From NCBI RefSeq assembly GCF_047314965.1, contig NZ_JBLBVK010000058.1:186001-250000 (forward strand): 64,000 bases of DNA, read 5' to 3'. Below, one piece after another: positions 1-8,389 of the stretch. Each line of letters begins with the position of its first letter. Position 1 is the stretch's first letter. The position numbers were made by a program, and so were the translations under genes. The notes under the pieces were generated by a model. It was not told the DNA's origin. It did no database searches and saw only the letters and a program-made list of their open reading frames with translations. Source of the stretch: JAVJUV01 sp047314965. GTDB taxonomy: Bacteria; Pseudomonadota; Alphaproteobacteria; Rhodobacterales; Rhodobacteraceae.

Positions 1-788
1 TGGAAGCCTGCATCCGGGGCGGCATGCCTGTCCTGCTGCTGTCGGCCGGTATGGCGGGCGCGACCGCGCCGGCGACGCTCGCTGGCGCCATCGCACAGTC
101 GGTCGCCGAATGCCTGGCCGGCGTCGTCTACGTGAACGCCCTCTCTGAGGGTCACCCCGCCATCTTCGGGACCTGGCCCTTCGTCGTCGACCTGCGCACC
201 GGAGCCATGTCGATCGGTTCGGGAGAGCAGGCGCTTCTGACCTCCGGCTGTGCCCAGATGCACCGCTTCTACGATCTGCCAGGCGGCGCCGCCGCTGGCG
301 CCTCTGATTCCAAGCTCCCCGACATGCAGGCGGGCTGGGAGCAGATGTGCTCAAACGTCATGGCCGGGCTTTCGGGCCTGAACATGGTCTACGAGGCCGC
401 CGGCATGCACGCATCTCTTCTCGGCTTCTGCCATGAAAGCCTGATTCTGGGTGATGACATCATCGGTCAGGCCATGCGCTGCGTGAAAGGCATCGAGGTC
501 AACGATGAGACCCTCGCTCTCGAGGCGATGCGTCAGGTCTGCCTTGGGGGTCCCGGTCACTATCTCGGCGTCGGGGATACCCTGGCGCGTATGGAAACCG
601 ATTACGTCTATCCGCGCTTCGGCGACCGGACCAGCCCCAAGGAATGGGCCGAGAAAGGCAAGCCCGACCTCGTGCTGAAAGCCCGCGCGCGGAAAGAGGC
701 GATCCTGTCCGAACCCAGCCGTGCCGCGCTCGACCCGCTCCAGGATCAGCAGATCCGCCGCCGCTTCCCAATCCGTCTCCCGCTCTGA
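1..788 (+). CDS. MttB-family corrinoid methyltransferase, C-terminal part
   Basis: The reading frame is open from the window edge, so this is the C-terminal ~261 residues of a protein whose family averages about 500. The sequence matches the trimethylamine methyltransferase (MttB) superfamily: Gly-rich barrel segments such as GGPGHYLGVGDTL and the run DLPGGAAAGASDSKLPDMQAG in the middle of the fragment. These enzymes move a methyl group from a methylated amine or betaine to a corrinoid protein. True MttB carries an in-frame amber codon (pyrrolysine) in a region that should be visible here, and no stop is seen, so this is most likely a non-pyrrolysine homologue. The substrate cannot be told. 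A crotonase gene follows 55 bp downstream on the same strand. Confidence 0.85.
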   Translation, partial: EACIRGGMPVLLLSAGMAGATAPATLAGAIAQSVAECLAGVVYVNALSEGHPAIFGTWPFVVDLRTGAMSIGSGEQALLTSGCAQMHRFYDLPGGAAAGASDSKLPDMQAGWEQMCSNVMAGLSGLNMVYEAAGMHASLLGFCHESLILGDDIIGQAMRCVKGIEVNDETLALEAMRQVCLGGPGHYLGVGDTLARMETDYVYPRFGDRTSPKEWAEKGKPDLVLKARARKEAILSEPSRAALDPLQDQQIRRRFPIRLPL

Positions 789-843
789 ACTGGCTCTTCC
801 CGGCACTTCGGTGCAGAATGGCACCGTCCAAAGGAGCAAACGC

Positions 844-1665
844 ATGACCGAACCCGTCAGGGCCGCGCGGCCCGAAGACACCATGGCTGTCAGAAGCGAG
901 ATCTCCGGTGCAGTCCTCTGGCTGACGCTGGCGCGGCCTGACCGTGGAAATGCACTCTCGCGCGCCACGATGCAGGAGTTGACCCGCGCGCTCAAGGTGG
1001 CCGAAGCCGACAGCGCGGTCCGGGTCATCGTCATCGCTGCCGAGGGACGGATATTTTCGGCGGGCCACGATATTTTCGAGATGGAGCCGGGCGGCGGCGA
1101 GGCCGCGGCCCGCGCGGCGCAGCGCGAAGTCCTCGAAGTGTGCCGCGATCTCATGCTGACGATCATGCGGCTGGACAAGCCGGTGATCGCCTCCGTCCAG
1201 GGGATCGCGACGGCCGGTGGCGCGCAACTCGTCTCGGCCTGCGATATGGCGGTGGCCGCAGAAAGCGCGCGGTTCTGCACGCCCGGCGTCAACTTCGGCG
1301 GTTTCTGCACCACCCCGCTCATCGGGATCGGTCGAAACATCCACCGCAAGCACGCGATGGAGATGGCCCTGACCGGCGACCTGTTCAGCGCCGGGGATGC
1401 CTATCGCTTCGGTCTGGTGAACCGCGTGGTGCCCGACGATCTCCTGCGCGCCGAGACCGAGGCGCTGGCCCGGAACATCGCCCGCCGCGGCCCCGAGGGC
1501 ATCCGGCAAGGCAAGGCGGCCTTCTACGCTCAGGCGGAAATGCCGATCGACGACGCCTATATCCTGGCCATCGACAAGATGATCGACGCCTGTGCCTGCG
1601 ATGACGCGCGCGAGGGTCTCGCGGCGCTTCAGCGCAAGGAAAAGCCCCGGTGGGACCGGGACTGA
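844..1665 (+). CDS. Enoyl-CoA hydratase/isomerase family protein
   Basis: A 273-residue crotonase-fold protein. The start at 844 is preceded by an AAGGAG ribosome site six bases away; an open frame reaches further upstream but is not needed. Visible crotonase features are SAGHDIFEM (first oxyanion-hole segment, near residue 75) and GIATAGGAQLVSACDMAVA (second oxyanion-hole segment). The position that usually reads PE (one catalytic glutamate) reads TPGVNFGG here, so classical hydratase chemistry is doubtful; the ECHDC3-like branch of the family shows the same kind of change. Likely acts on an acyl-CoA thioester in the cytoplasm. It probably shares a transcript with the upstream methyltransferase. 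Confidence 0.85.
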   Translation: MTEPVRAARPEDTMAVRSEISGAVLWLTLARPDRGNALSRATMQELTRALKVAEADSAVRVIVIAAEGRIFSAGHDIFEMEPGGGEAAARAAQREVLEVCRDLMLTIMRLDKPVIASVQGIATAGGAQLVSACDMAVAAESARFCTPGVNFGGFCTTPLIGIGRNIHRKHAMEMALTGDLFSAGDAYRFGLVNRVVPDDLLRAETEALARNIARRGPEGIRQGKAAFYAQAEMPIDDAYILAIDKMIDACACDDAREGLAALQRKEKPRWDRD

Positions 1666-1696
1666 TCACAAACTGCTCGACTGAGATTTCCCATTC

Positions 1697-1742
1697 TTCC
1701 TGGGCGAAATACGGCGGGGGTCCGGGGGCGGCGCCCCCGGTC
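1697..1742 (-). repeat. Dispersed hairpin repeat, copy A
   Basis: A GC-rich palindrome with a 9-bp stem (1722-1730 with 1732-1740) is followed, read on the minus strand, by a short conserved tail containing GTATTT and GCCCAGGAAGA. The same arrangement occurs at 4114-4189 and 56548-56612. It sits between two convergent genes and, read on the minus strand, lies just after the gabD stop, so it may act as a transcription end. No long T run is present. Confidence 0.6.
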
Positions 1743-1759
1743 CTTCGACCGCAAGACCG

Positions 1760-3235
1760 TCAGACGCTCATGCAGATGTATTTCATCTCAAGGTAGTCCT
1801 CGATCCCGTGCCGCGATCCTTCTCGGCCGAGACCCGACTGCTTGACGCCACCGAACGGCGCCACTTCGGTCGAGATGATCCCGGTGTTCACGCCGACCAT
1901 TCCGTATTCCAGCGCCTCGGCGACCTTGTAGACGCGGGACAGGTCCCGTGCATAGAAGTAGGACGCCAGCCCGAAGATCGTATCGTTTGCCATTTCAATG
2001 ACTTCGTCCTCGTCCCTGAACCTGAACAGGGGCGCCAGGGGGCCGAAGGTTTCTTCCTTCGACACCTTCATATCCTGCGTCACGCCGGTCACGATCGTCG
2101 GTTCGAAGAACAGGCCGCCCAAGGCATGTTCCGCGCCACCATAGGCCACGGTGCCGCCCTTGGCCTTTGCGTCTTCCAGATGCTCGCGCACCTTGGCGAC
2201 CGCGGCGGGTTCGATCAGCGGACCGAGATCCGCGCCCTCCAGTCCGTCGCCGACCTTCATCTGCGCCAGCCTTTTTCCAAGCTTCTCGGCAAAGGCGTCA
2301 TAGACCCCGTCCTGCACGTAGATCCGGTTTGCGCAGACGCAGGTCTGGCCGTTGTTGCGGAACTTGCAGAGGATCGCGCCCTCTACGGCAGCGTCGAGAT
2401 CCGCATCGTCGAAGACGATGAAGGGCGCGTTCCCGCCAAGTTCCATCGAGCATTTCATCACCTGGTCCGCTGCCTGGCGAAGCAGGATGCGGCCGACCTC
2501 GGTCGACCCCGTGAACGAGAGCTTGCGCACCATGTGGTTCTCGCAGAATTCCTTGCCGATTTCCGAGGCGGCCTCCGAGGGCAATACGGAAAAGACGCCT
2601 TTCGGTATGCCGGCGCGGTCGGCCAGTACGCCAAGCGCCAGGGCCGAGAGCGGCGTCTGCGATGCAGGCCGGACAAGGAAGGCGCATCCGGCCGCCAGCG
2701 CCGGCGCGGCCTTGCGTGCAATCATCGCGTTCGGGAAATTCCATGGCGTGATCGCGGCGGCGACACCGATCGGCTGCTTGATCACCGTCAGGCGCTTGTC
2801 CGCCTGATGTCCCGGAATGGTCTCGCCATAGATGCGCTTGGCCTCCTCGGCAAACCATTCGACGAAAGAGGCGCCATAGGCGATTTCGCCTTTCGCCTCT
2901 GCAAGAGGCTTGCCCTGTTCGGCCGTAAGGATGGTGGCAAGGTCGTCCGCGTTCGCCATCATCAGGTCGAACCATTTCCGAAGGATGTTCGCGCGCTCCT
3001 TGGCCGTGCGCGCCGCCCATTCTTTCTGGGCGGAATAGGCAACGTCGATGGCCGTGGCCACCTGCGCGCGGTCGAGGTCGGCCACGTGGGCGATCACGTC
3101 GCCGCGGGCCGGGTTGGTCACCTCGAAAGTTCCGCCGCCTGCGCCATCCGTCCATTCGCCGGCCAGATAGGCTTGTGTTGCCAGAAGGTCCGGGTCTTTC
3201 AGAAGGGAGCGGAGGTCGGTTTTCGTATCGAGCAT
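1760..3235 (-). CDS. gabD: NAD(P)-dependent succinate-semialdehyde dehydrogenase
   Basis: A 491-residue aldehyde dehydrogenase, the usual length for GabD, which oxidises succinate semialdehyde to succinate. The start at 3235 (MLDTKTDLRSLLKD) has an AAAGGA ribosome site upstream; the frame stays open for another 170 codons but those residues do not look like the family. Visible motifs: PWNFPNAMIARKAAPALAAG in the cofactor domain, FTGSTEVG, the catalytic Glu in MELGGNAPFIVF and the catalytic Cys in NNGQTCVCANRIYV, which has the double-Cys pattern typical of GabD. The C-terminal KQSGLGREGSRHGIEDYLE also fits GabD. Other semialdehydes remain possible substrates. Convergent with the crotonase gene. 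Confidence 0.9.
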   Translation of the reverse strand: MLDTKTDLRSLLKDPDLLATQAYLAGEWTDGAGGGTFEVTNPARGDVIAHVADLDRAQVATAIDVAYSAQKEWAARTAKERANILRKWFDLMMANADDLATILTAEQGKPLAEAKGEIAYGASFVEWFAEEAKRIYGETIPGHQADKRLTVIKQPIGVAAAITPWNFPNAMIARKAAPALAAGCAFLVRPASQTPLSALALGVLADRAGIPKGVFSVLPSEAASEIGKEFCENHMVRKLSFTGSTEVGRILLRQAADQVMKCSMELGGNAPFIVFDDADLDAAVEGAILCKFRNNGQTCVCANRIYVQDGVYDAFAEKLGKRLAQMKVGDGLEGADLGPLIEPAAVAKVREHLEDAKAKGGTVAYGGAEHALGGLFFEPTIVTGVTQDMKVSKEETFGPLAPLFRFRDEDEVIEMANDTIFGLASYFYARDLSRVYKVAEALEYGMVGVNTGIISTEVAPFGGVKQSGLGREGSRHGIEDYLEMKYICMSV

Positions 3236-3316
3236 GGGTTGGGTCCTTTCTCTGGCCATCAGCCTCGGATCGTGGTTTTTCGTAGCTATAGATCCGCGTA
3301 CTGCCAGAGGACAGGG

Positions 3317-4108
3317 ATGAAGAACGATATTGCCTACAACAACGTGGATTTCATTCCAGGCGGCCCGGCCTATCCCGAACGCTGGGAGGAAGAAGCACGC
3401 GCCTGGCGCGAACGTGAGGCGGCGGTTGGGCGTGCGCGGCTGAATCATGCTTACGGTCCCGCAGAGCGCCAGAAAATGGACGTGTTTCATCCGGCCGGAC
3501 GTGCCGAGGGCCTCGTCGTCTTCGTGCATGGTGGATATTGGCTGCGATTTCACCGGCATTTCTGGTCGCATTTTTCCGAAGGTCTGACTCACCGGGGCTG
3601 GGCGGTTGCGATGCCGTCCTACACGCTGGCGCCCGAGGCGCGGATCTCGGACATCACGCGGGAGATCGCGCGCGCCGTCGAGGTCGCGGCGGCGCTCGTG
3701 CCGGGACCGATGCGCCTCACGGGACATTCGGCGGGCGGTCATCTTATGTCGCGGATGCTCTGCCAGGATGTCGTGCTGGAGTCAGGGACGCGTGCGCGTC
3801 TCGAGCGCGCGGTTCCCATTTCGCCGGTCGGGGATCTGCGCCCGCTTCTGGACACTTCCATGAACGAAGGATTGCAGCTGGACGAGGCGGAAGCCGAGGC
3901 GGAAAGCCCGGTACTTCATCCCGCGCCGGATGTTCCCGTGACGGTCTGGGTGGGTGCAGACGAGCGCCCGGTCTTTCTGGATCAGGCGCGCTGGCTGGCC
4001 GAGGCCTGGGGGGCGGAGCACCGGATCGCGCCCGGACGGCACCATTTCGACGTGATCGACGAGTTGCGCGAGGCGGGCAGTCCCCTCGTCAACGCGATTC
4101 TGAGTTGA
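3317..4108 (+). CDS. Alpha/beta hydrolase, kynurenine formamidase-like
   Basis: A 263-residue alpha/beta hydrolase. The motif HGGYW (near residue 75) is the oxyanion-hole signature of the arylformamidase/HSL-like group, GHSAGGHL (near residue 139) carries the nucleophilic serine, and HHFDVIDEL near the C-terminus supplies the histidine. The N-terminal part (YNNVDFIPGGPAYPERW) matches the kynurenine formamidase-like proteins often called carboxylesterases. Its frame is open far upstream, antisense to gabD, but the start at 3317 has a GAGG site and begins the conserved region. It is divergent from gabD. No other kynurenine-pathway gene is nearby, so the natural substrate is unknown. Confidence 0.82.
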   Translation: MKNDIAYNNVDFIPGGPAYPERWEEEARAWREREAAVGRARLNHAYGPAERQKMDVFHPAGRAEGLVVFVHGGYWLRFHRHFWSHFSEGLTHRGWAVAMPSYTLAPEARISDITREIARAVEVAAALVPGPMRLTGHSAGGHLMSRMLCQDVVLESGTRARLERAVPISPVGDLRPLLDTSMNEGLQLDEAEAEAESPVLHPAPDVPVTVWVGADERPVFLDQARWLAEAWGAEHRIAPGRHHFDVIDELREAGSPLVNAILS

Positions 4109-4113
4109 GGTTT

Positions 4114-4189
4114 CGCCTGCCTGCGGCAGGCGACCCGCCGGGGGATTTCATCCCCCGGGTCCCCTGAAAGTATTTTCGGCCAAGAGGAA
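4114..4189 (+). repeat. Dispersed hairpin repeat, copy B
   Basis: Two successive hairpins lie between convergent genes. The first has a 7-bp stem (4114-4120 with 4126-4132). The second has an 8-bp stem (4138-4145 with 4151-4158) and is followed by GTCCCC, AAGTATTTT and GCCAAGAGGAA. It begins 5 bp after the stop of the alpha/beta hydrolase, so it is well placed to end that transcript. Copies A (1697) and C (56548) share the second hairpin and the tail. Confidence 0.65.
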
Positions 4190-4191
4190 GA

Positions 4192-5169
4192 TCAGCCGAA
4201 GGTCTGCCGCCATGTCGGCACACGGTCTTCCGGGGCGGGAAGGGCATGAAACACGGCCCGCCCGATCGCACGGGCCAGGCACGTGGCGGCGGCGTGGCCC
4301 AGGAGAAGGCGATCCGTATCGTTCATGTCGTGCTGACCGGTCGAAGCGGCAAAGACAAGATCGCCATCCATGGGCGTGTGCGCCGGTACGATGGCCCGCG
4401 CCATGCCGTCATGCGCCGCCGTTGCAAGGCGTGTCGCCTCGGCCTTGGTCAGTCGCGCGTCTGTCGCGACGACGGCGATGGTCGTGTTGGCGGCGCTGAA
4501 CAGCTTTGTCCGTGGCGAAGGGGCTGGATCGGGCGCTGGGCCAAGGCCGCCGAACTCGTCGTCTTGCTCGAAGGGCGCCGCCCAGAAATGGGGTCCGTCG
4601 CCGACGGTGACCTGCCCAAGCGCGTTCACCGCAACGAGGGCGCCCACGGTCACGCCCGAGGCAAGCACCGCCGACGCGCTGCCGATGCCGCCTTTCAGTC
4701 CGGCGACCGTTGCTCCCGTTCCGGCACCGTGGCTGCCAAGCTCGATTTCGCTCCGGCGCGCCCTGTAGGCCTGCAGTCCCAATTCCGGATACGGGTTCTG
4801 CGCCCAGTCCTTGTCGCCGCCATTCGCCAGGTCGAAGAGGATCGCCGCCGGCACGATCGGCACCCGGTGACCGGCGGCTTCGAACCCGCGACCGTCTCCG
4901 GCCAGTCCCTCCATGACGCCGTCCGCGGCCGCGAGCCCGAAGGCCGAGCCGCCGGATAGTACAAGAGCATCGACAGCGGGCACCATCGCATCCGGACGCA
5001 GCAGGTCTGTTTCCCGCGTGCCGGGCGCGCCGCCCATCACGTGAACGCCTGTGACCATCGGCCCGTCACCGACGACGACGGTCACCCCCGACTTCCGACG
5101 CAGGTCCGTCGCCTGGCCAACGCTCAGGCCCGCGACATCCGTGATCAGGTTAGCCGGTCCCGGCCTCAA
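4192..5169 (-). CDS. P1 family peptidase (DmpA/NylC-like)
   Basis: A 325-residue member of the P1 (DmpA/BapA/NylC) family of self-processing N-terminal-nucleophile amidohydrolases. Family hallmarks are the N-terminus GPANLITDVAGLSVGQA, the stretch VLSGGSAFGLAAADGVMEGL, and the cleavage region SAANTTIAVVATDA (near residue 235), where the precursor would split to expose a nucleophilic threonine. Known members cleave N-terminal D- or beta-amino acids or nylon oligomers; the substrate here is unknown. The start is TTG at 5169, overlapping the TGA of the gene upstream (5166-5513), which implies translational coupling. No better start exists because the conserved N-terminus begins at once. Confidence 0.88.
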   Translation of the reverse strand: MRPGPANLITDVAGLSVGQATDLRRKSGVTVVVGDGPMVTGVHVMGGAPGTRETDLLRPDAMVPAVDALVLSGGSAFGLAAADGVMEGLAGDGRGFEAAGHRVPIVPAAILFDLANGGDKDWAQNPYPELGLQAYRARRSEIELGSHGAGTGATVAGLKGGIGSASAVLASGVTVGALVAVNALGQVTVGDGPHFWAAPFEQDDEFGGLGPAPDPAPSPRTKLFSAANTTIAVVATDARLTKAEATRLATAAHDGMARAIVPAHTPMDGDLVFAASTGQHDMNDTDRLLLGHAAATCLARAIGRAVFHALPAPEDRVPTWRQTFG

Positions 5170-5513
5170 AGCCGAAGCTCGGATGGTTCGATCAGGCTTC
5201 CCGCGAATTTTCCGAGCAGGCGCAAGGGGGAATGTTCGGGCGGAAACCGGGGATTGGCCGTAAGAGCCGAGGGACGCAGAATAACGGCCGTATCGTCGCC
5301 AGCCTGCATCGCTTGGATCCTCGCCACGATCTGAGGCCGGAAATAATGGGCCAGCCTGACATCGGCCGCTTCCCGAATGACATCGACATCCGCAAGATCG
5401 AAGTCCAGGCCGAAATCATCGGCCGCGTCCTTCAGGGCGACAAAGGCCAGGGGCTGACTTTGGAAGGATCCCGAAAGTACTGTCAGAAGCACGGGCACGC
5501 GCGCGCCAGCCAT
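5166..5513 (-). CDS. Hypothetical protein coupled to P1 peptidase
   Basis: A 115-residue protein that I do not recognise. It begins MAGARVPVLLTVLSG with a GGGGGAAAAG ribosome site just before the ATG at 5513; a TTG four codons upstream is an alternative. It has no signal peptide or membrane segment and looks like a small mixed alpha/beta protein. Its stop overlaps the TTG start of the P1 peptidase gene, so the two are probably made together. This coupling is the main evidence that it is real. Confidence 0.65.
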   Translation of the reverse strand: MAGARVPVLLTVLSGSFQSQPLAFVALKDAADDFGLDFDLADVDVIREAADVRLAHYFRPQIVARIQAMQAGDDTAVILRPSALTANPRFPPEHSPLRLLGKFAGSLIEPSELRL

Positions 5514-5668
5514 CTTTTCCCCCAATCGTGCCGCTCGCCGGGCGCAATCAATTCGGCGAGAATGGCTTCAAGCAATTAAAAAGGCATCTTGCACGCAAAA
5601 ACGGTTTCAGGGAACCCCTTGCGGGAAGGGGCGCGGGCGTCCTATCTCGAAGGGGAAAGGGGCACGTC

Positions 5669-6298
5669 ATGACTTATCTCAAGTGGACCATCAGGATCCT
5701 TCTCTTGCTGATCGTGGGCGGGTTCCTGCACTACAACCTGCCGGACCGCGATATCGTGCGGATCGTGAACACCGAAGTGCGGCGGGTCGATTTCGGAATG
5801 AACTCCGTCTTCTGGCAGAATTCCGGTGCGGGAGATTCGGTGTCGGCGATCAACAGGGACGTCTTTTTCATCGAGACGATCCGGCCAGATGGAAGCCCGC
5901 TGGTCTTCCGGAACGAGGACACGGGCTGGGGCTGGCCGCCGTATTTCAAGTTCGATACGGCCGATCTGCAGACCCAGGCGAAGAACCTTGAATCGACCGA
6001 GGCCAGTCCACAATGGGTCGCAGTCCGGCACTATGGCTGGCGAAGCACGCTGATCTCGATCTTCCCCAACGCGACGTCACTGAAACCGGTCGCCAGCCCG
6101 GATGTCCGGCTTATCCCCTGGTTCAACATCGTGTTCCTGGTCATCCTTGTGGCTATTCTGGCGACGATATGGCGTCTTTGGCTGAATTTCCGCCGCGCCC
6201 GCATCGACCCGGTCCTTGAAGATATTGACGAAGGTGTGGATGCGGCGCAGGGGCGGGCGGGCGCGTTTCTTGACCGGGTATTCGGCAAACGCCGATAG
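5669..6298 (+). CDS. DUF1523 family membrane protein
   Basis: A 209-residue protein with an N-terminal hydrophobic helix (residues ~5-20, KWTIRILLLLIVGGFLHY) and a second helix near residues 145-165 (IPWFNIVFLVILVAILATI), with the domain between them probably periplasmic. The conserved run NLPDRDIVRIVNTEVRRVDF identifies DUF1523, a family of unknown function common in Rhodobacterales. The start at 5669 follows a purine-rich AGGGGAAAGG site. An SMP-30-type gene follows 28 bp downstream on the same strand. Confidence 0.82.
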   Translation: MTYLKWTIRILLLLIVGGFLHYNLPDRDIVRIVNTEVRRVDFGMNSVFWQNSGAGDSVSAINRDVFFIETIRPDGSPLVFRNEDTGWGWPPYFKFDTADLQTQAKNLESTEASPQWVAVRHYGWRSTLISIFPNATSLKPVASPDVRLIPWFNIVFLVILVAILATIWRLWLNFRRARIDPVLEDIDEGVDAAQGRAGAFLDRVFGKRR

Positions 6299-6326
6299 GG
6301 ACGGGCCATCTGGGAGGAAGAAAGAG

Positions 6327-7256
6327 ATGTGGGAACAGACCGAAAGCTATCCTGACCCCCGGGTCGAGATCATCGATGAGCGTTTCGCCGACCTGGTCGT
6401 TACGCATGCGGCCGTCGAGCGGCTCTATACCGGTCTGCGCTGGGGTGAGGGACCGGTATGGTTCGGCGATCAGCGATGCCTTCTCTTCAGCGATATCCCG
6501 AACAGCCGAATGCTCAAATGGGAAGAGGAGACCGGCGCGGTCTCGGTTTTTCGCCGTGGCCCCTTCACCAATGGCAACACTCGTGACCGCCAGGGGCGAC
6601 TGGTCTCCTGCGAGCACGGACCGCGCCGGGTGACCCGGACCGAACTGGACGGAAGCATCACCGTCATAGCCGACAGCTATGACGGCAAGCGGCTGAACTC
6701 TCCGAACGATGTCGTGGTGAAGTCGGACGGATCGATCTGGTTCACCGATCCTTTCTTTGGAATTCGCGATTACTACGAGGGCTACAAGGCCGAACCCGAG
6801 CTTCCGACAAGCGTTTACCGTGTCGATCCGTCGGGCGAGATCGCGGCTGTCATCACCGACATTCCACTTCCCAATGGTCTGGCATTTTCACCTGATGAAT
6901 CAAGGCTCTACGTCGTACAATCCGGTGTTCCGCGCGGCATTCACGTCTACGACGTGACGCCGGACGGGCAGGGCGTTGCAAATGGCCGTCGGCTGATCGA
7001 GGCGGGTGACAAGGGCGCGCCCGACGGTTTCCGGCTCGATACGCTCGGCAACCTCTGGTGCGGCTGGGGCGTGGGCGAGGGGTTGAACGGTGTACGCGTG
7101 TTCGACCCGGAGGGCACGGTGCTGGGTCACATTCACCTGCCGGAGCGCTGCGCCAACGTGGTCTTCGGCGGCCAGCACCGGACACGGCTGTTCATGACCG
7201 CCAGCCAGTCGCTGTATTCGATCTATGTCAGGGTTCAGGGCGTCGGCTACGCCTGA
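6327..7256 (+). CDS. SMP-30/gluconolactonase/LRE family lactonase
   Basis: A 309-residue six-bladed beta-propeller protein of the SMP-30/gluconolactonase family, which hydrolyses sugar lactones and uses a divalent metal. Visible family features are RWGEGPVWF (metal-binding Glu, near residue 37), KRLNSPNDVVVKSDGSIWFT (metal-binding Asn, near residue 130), PNGLAFSPDESRLYV (second Asn) and GAPDGFRLDTLGNLW (metal-binding Asp). There is no signal peptide, so it is cytoplasmic. A GGGAGGAAG site precedes the ATG at 6327. It may share a transcript with the DUF1523 gene. The exact lactone is unknown. Confidence 0.88.
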   Translation: MWEQTESYPDPRVEIIDERFADLVVTHAAVERLYTGLRWGEGPVWFGDQRCLLFSDIPNSRMLKWEEETGAVSVFRRGPFTNGNTRDRQGRLVSCEHGPRRVTRTELDGSITVIADSYDGKRLNSPNDVVVKSDGSIWFTDPFFGIRDYYEGYKAEPELPTSVYRVDPSGEIAAVITDIPLPNGLAFSPDESRLYVVQSGVPRGIHVYDVTPDGQGVANGRRLIEAGDKGAPDGFRLDTLGNLWCGWGVGEGLNGVRVFDPEGTVLGHIHLPERCANVVFGGQHRTRLFMTASQSLYSIYVRVQGVGYA

Positions 7257-7293
7257 GCAAAACCGCAGGCGTAGCGACAGTTGATGTTGCGAT

Positions 7294-7311
7294 CTCCTCC
7301 CGGCGGAGGAG
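7294..7311. terminator. Candidate bidirectional terminator hairpin
   Basis: A 7-bp stem (7294-7300 with 7305-7311) and 4-base loop lie between the convergent lactonase and VPLPA-CTERM genes. There is no clear T run on either side, so the call rests on position and symmetry. Confidence 0.35.
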
Positions 7312-7323
7312 GTGGCAAAGGCC

Positions 7324-8052
7324 TCAGGCCGTTTGTTTGCGCCGGCGCATGGCGGCGAAACCGCCGAGACCTGCCATCAACAGAAGGCTGCTTGCGGGCA
7401 GAGGCACTTCGCTGACGCTGATGTCATCGATGGAGAAACCATCGTTCAGGCGCAGCGTCTGGAGGTCTGATTTGTAGTTCGTGAAGAACAGCGTCGCGCT
7501 GCTGAAGGCGCCACCCAGGTCAATCTCGACAAGCTTCTGCGCTCCATTCGCCAGACCGCTCAGGACCGTCATCGTGCCGCCGAGATCAAGAACCATGCGG
7601 GCGCCCACATCCGTGGCATCAGCCAACGAAAAGACGATACGGTCAAACATCGACCCGCCAAGTGAAATGTCCCAACGGATGCCATAGGTGTCGTTGCTGT
7701 CCAGAAACTTGTCGTCGGCGCGGTCTCCGGTCAATGCGGCCGTCGTGCTGACCCTTCCATAGACATTGCCGTCCCGGACGGCCAGCAAGGAGCCATCATT
7801 GGCGAAGCCTGCTCCGGTCACTGTGCCGCCCGATCCTGTGCCCCCAAGTGTCGAGAAGCTTCCAACCGAAGTGGAAAACCCATCGGCCACGTTGCCTTCA
7901 CTGAAGGATTCAAAATCCTCGGTTACCACGCTGCCGAACGTGTCGACGACGGCTTCGTAAGCACTCTTGTCAAAGGATGAAACGGAGATTGTTGCGGCTG
8001 ATGCAGGTGCCGCAAAGGCAGCCAGCGCCAAAATACATATGGATTTCTTCAT
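7324..8052 (-). CDS. VPLPA-CTERM sorting-domain exported protein
   Basis: A 242-residue exported protein. It has an N-terminal signal peptide (MKKSICILALAAFAAPASA), a Ser/Gly/Thr-rich body and a C-terminal tripartite tail: VPLPASSLLLMAGLGGFAAM followed by RRRKQTA. This is the VPLPA variant of PEP-CTERM, a sorting signal common in Rhodobacterales and thought to be processed by an exosortase-type enzyme. The body resembles surface beta-sandwich proteins of unknown function. The start at 8052 has an AAGGTGGG ribosome site; a longer in-frame start at 8076 would lengthen the signal region. No exosortase gene is in the window. Confidence 0.85.
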   Translation of the reverse strand: MKKSICILALAAFAAPASAATISVSSFDKSAYEAVVDTFGSVVTEDFESFSEGNVADGFSTSVGSFSTLGGTGSGGTVTGAGFANDGSLLAVRDGNVYGRVSTTAALTGDRADDKFLDSNDTYGIRWDISLGGSMFDRIVFSLADATDVGARMVLDLGGTMTVLSGLANGAQKLVEIDLGGAFSSATLFFTNYKSDLQTLRLNDGFSIDDISVSEVPLPASSLLLMAGLGGFAAMRRRKQTA

Positions 8053-8389
8053 GTTACCCACCTTACCAATTAACATTCGGGTGCTATCAGGACGGCGCCT
8101 TCAAAGCCATCTCAAATAGGTGAACAATTGGTTTCGGTATGTGCGAGAGTATCGGCCAGCCGATGCGCTTGTGCTCTTTGGCGCGGGAAGGAGACTTCGG
8201 CGCCGGCAATGAATTCCAGAGCAGGAGCCCCGTTGGGTCGGCGGCCGTTTCCCCGACCAGTCGGCGCTGTGATTGATCCTTTGCGTACTTCGCGCAGGAG
8301 GCCAGACAGCCGGTGTGTCCGGTCCATGTCCGGGGTCAGGCGCTGGCAGCGCCCAACAGATCGTCCCGGAGAGAGGGTCCGCGTACGCT
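8053..8389. other. Intergenic region, no gene seen
   Basis: About 340 bases separate the VPLPA-CTERM start from the 3' end of the nitroreductase gene. Short open frames on both strands lack ribosome sites and protein-like composition. The promoter of the VPLPA-CTERM gene should lie near 8060-8110, but no clear -35/-10 pair was identified. Confidence 0.5.

Noticed and set aside
899..904. Absence of AGATCT as a sign of BglII-like specificity
   Set aside because: AGATCT does occur (for example at 899-904), so avoidance cannot be claimed from this window, and methylation could protect such sites.
351..1509. Overlapping minus-strand frames opposite the methyltransferase and crotonase
   Set aside because: Arg/Ala/Gly-rich translations without recognisable motifs, fully antisense to supported genes.
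1808..3316. N-terminal extension of the alpha/beta hydrolase of about 500 codons
   Set aside because: The extension is antisense to gabD and lacks any domain; the hydrolase homology and a ribosome site start at 3317.
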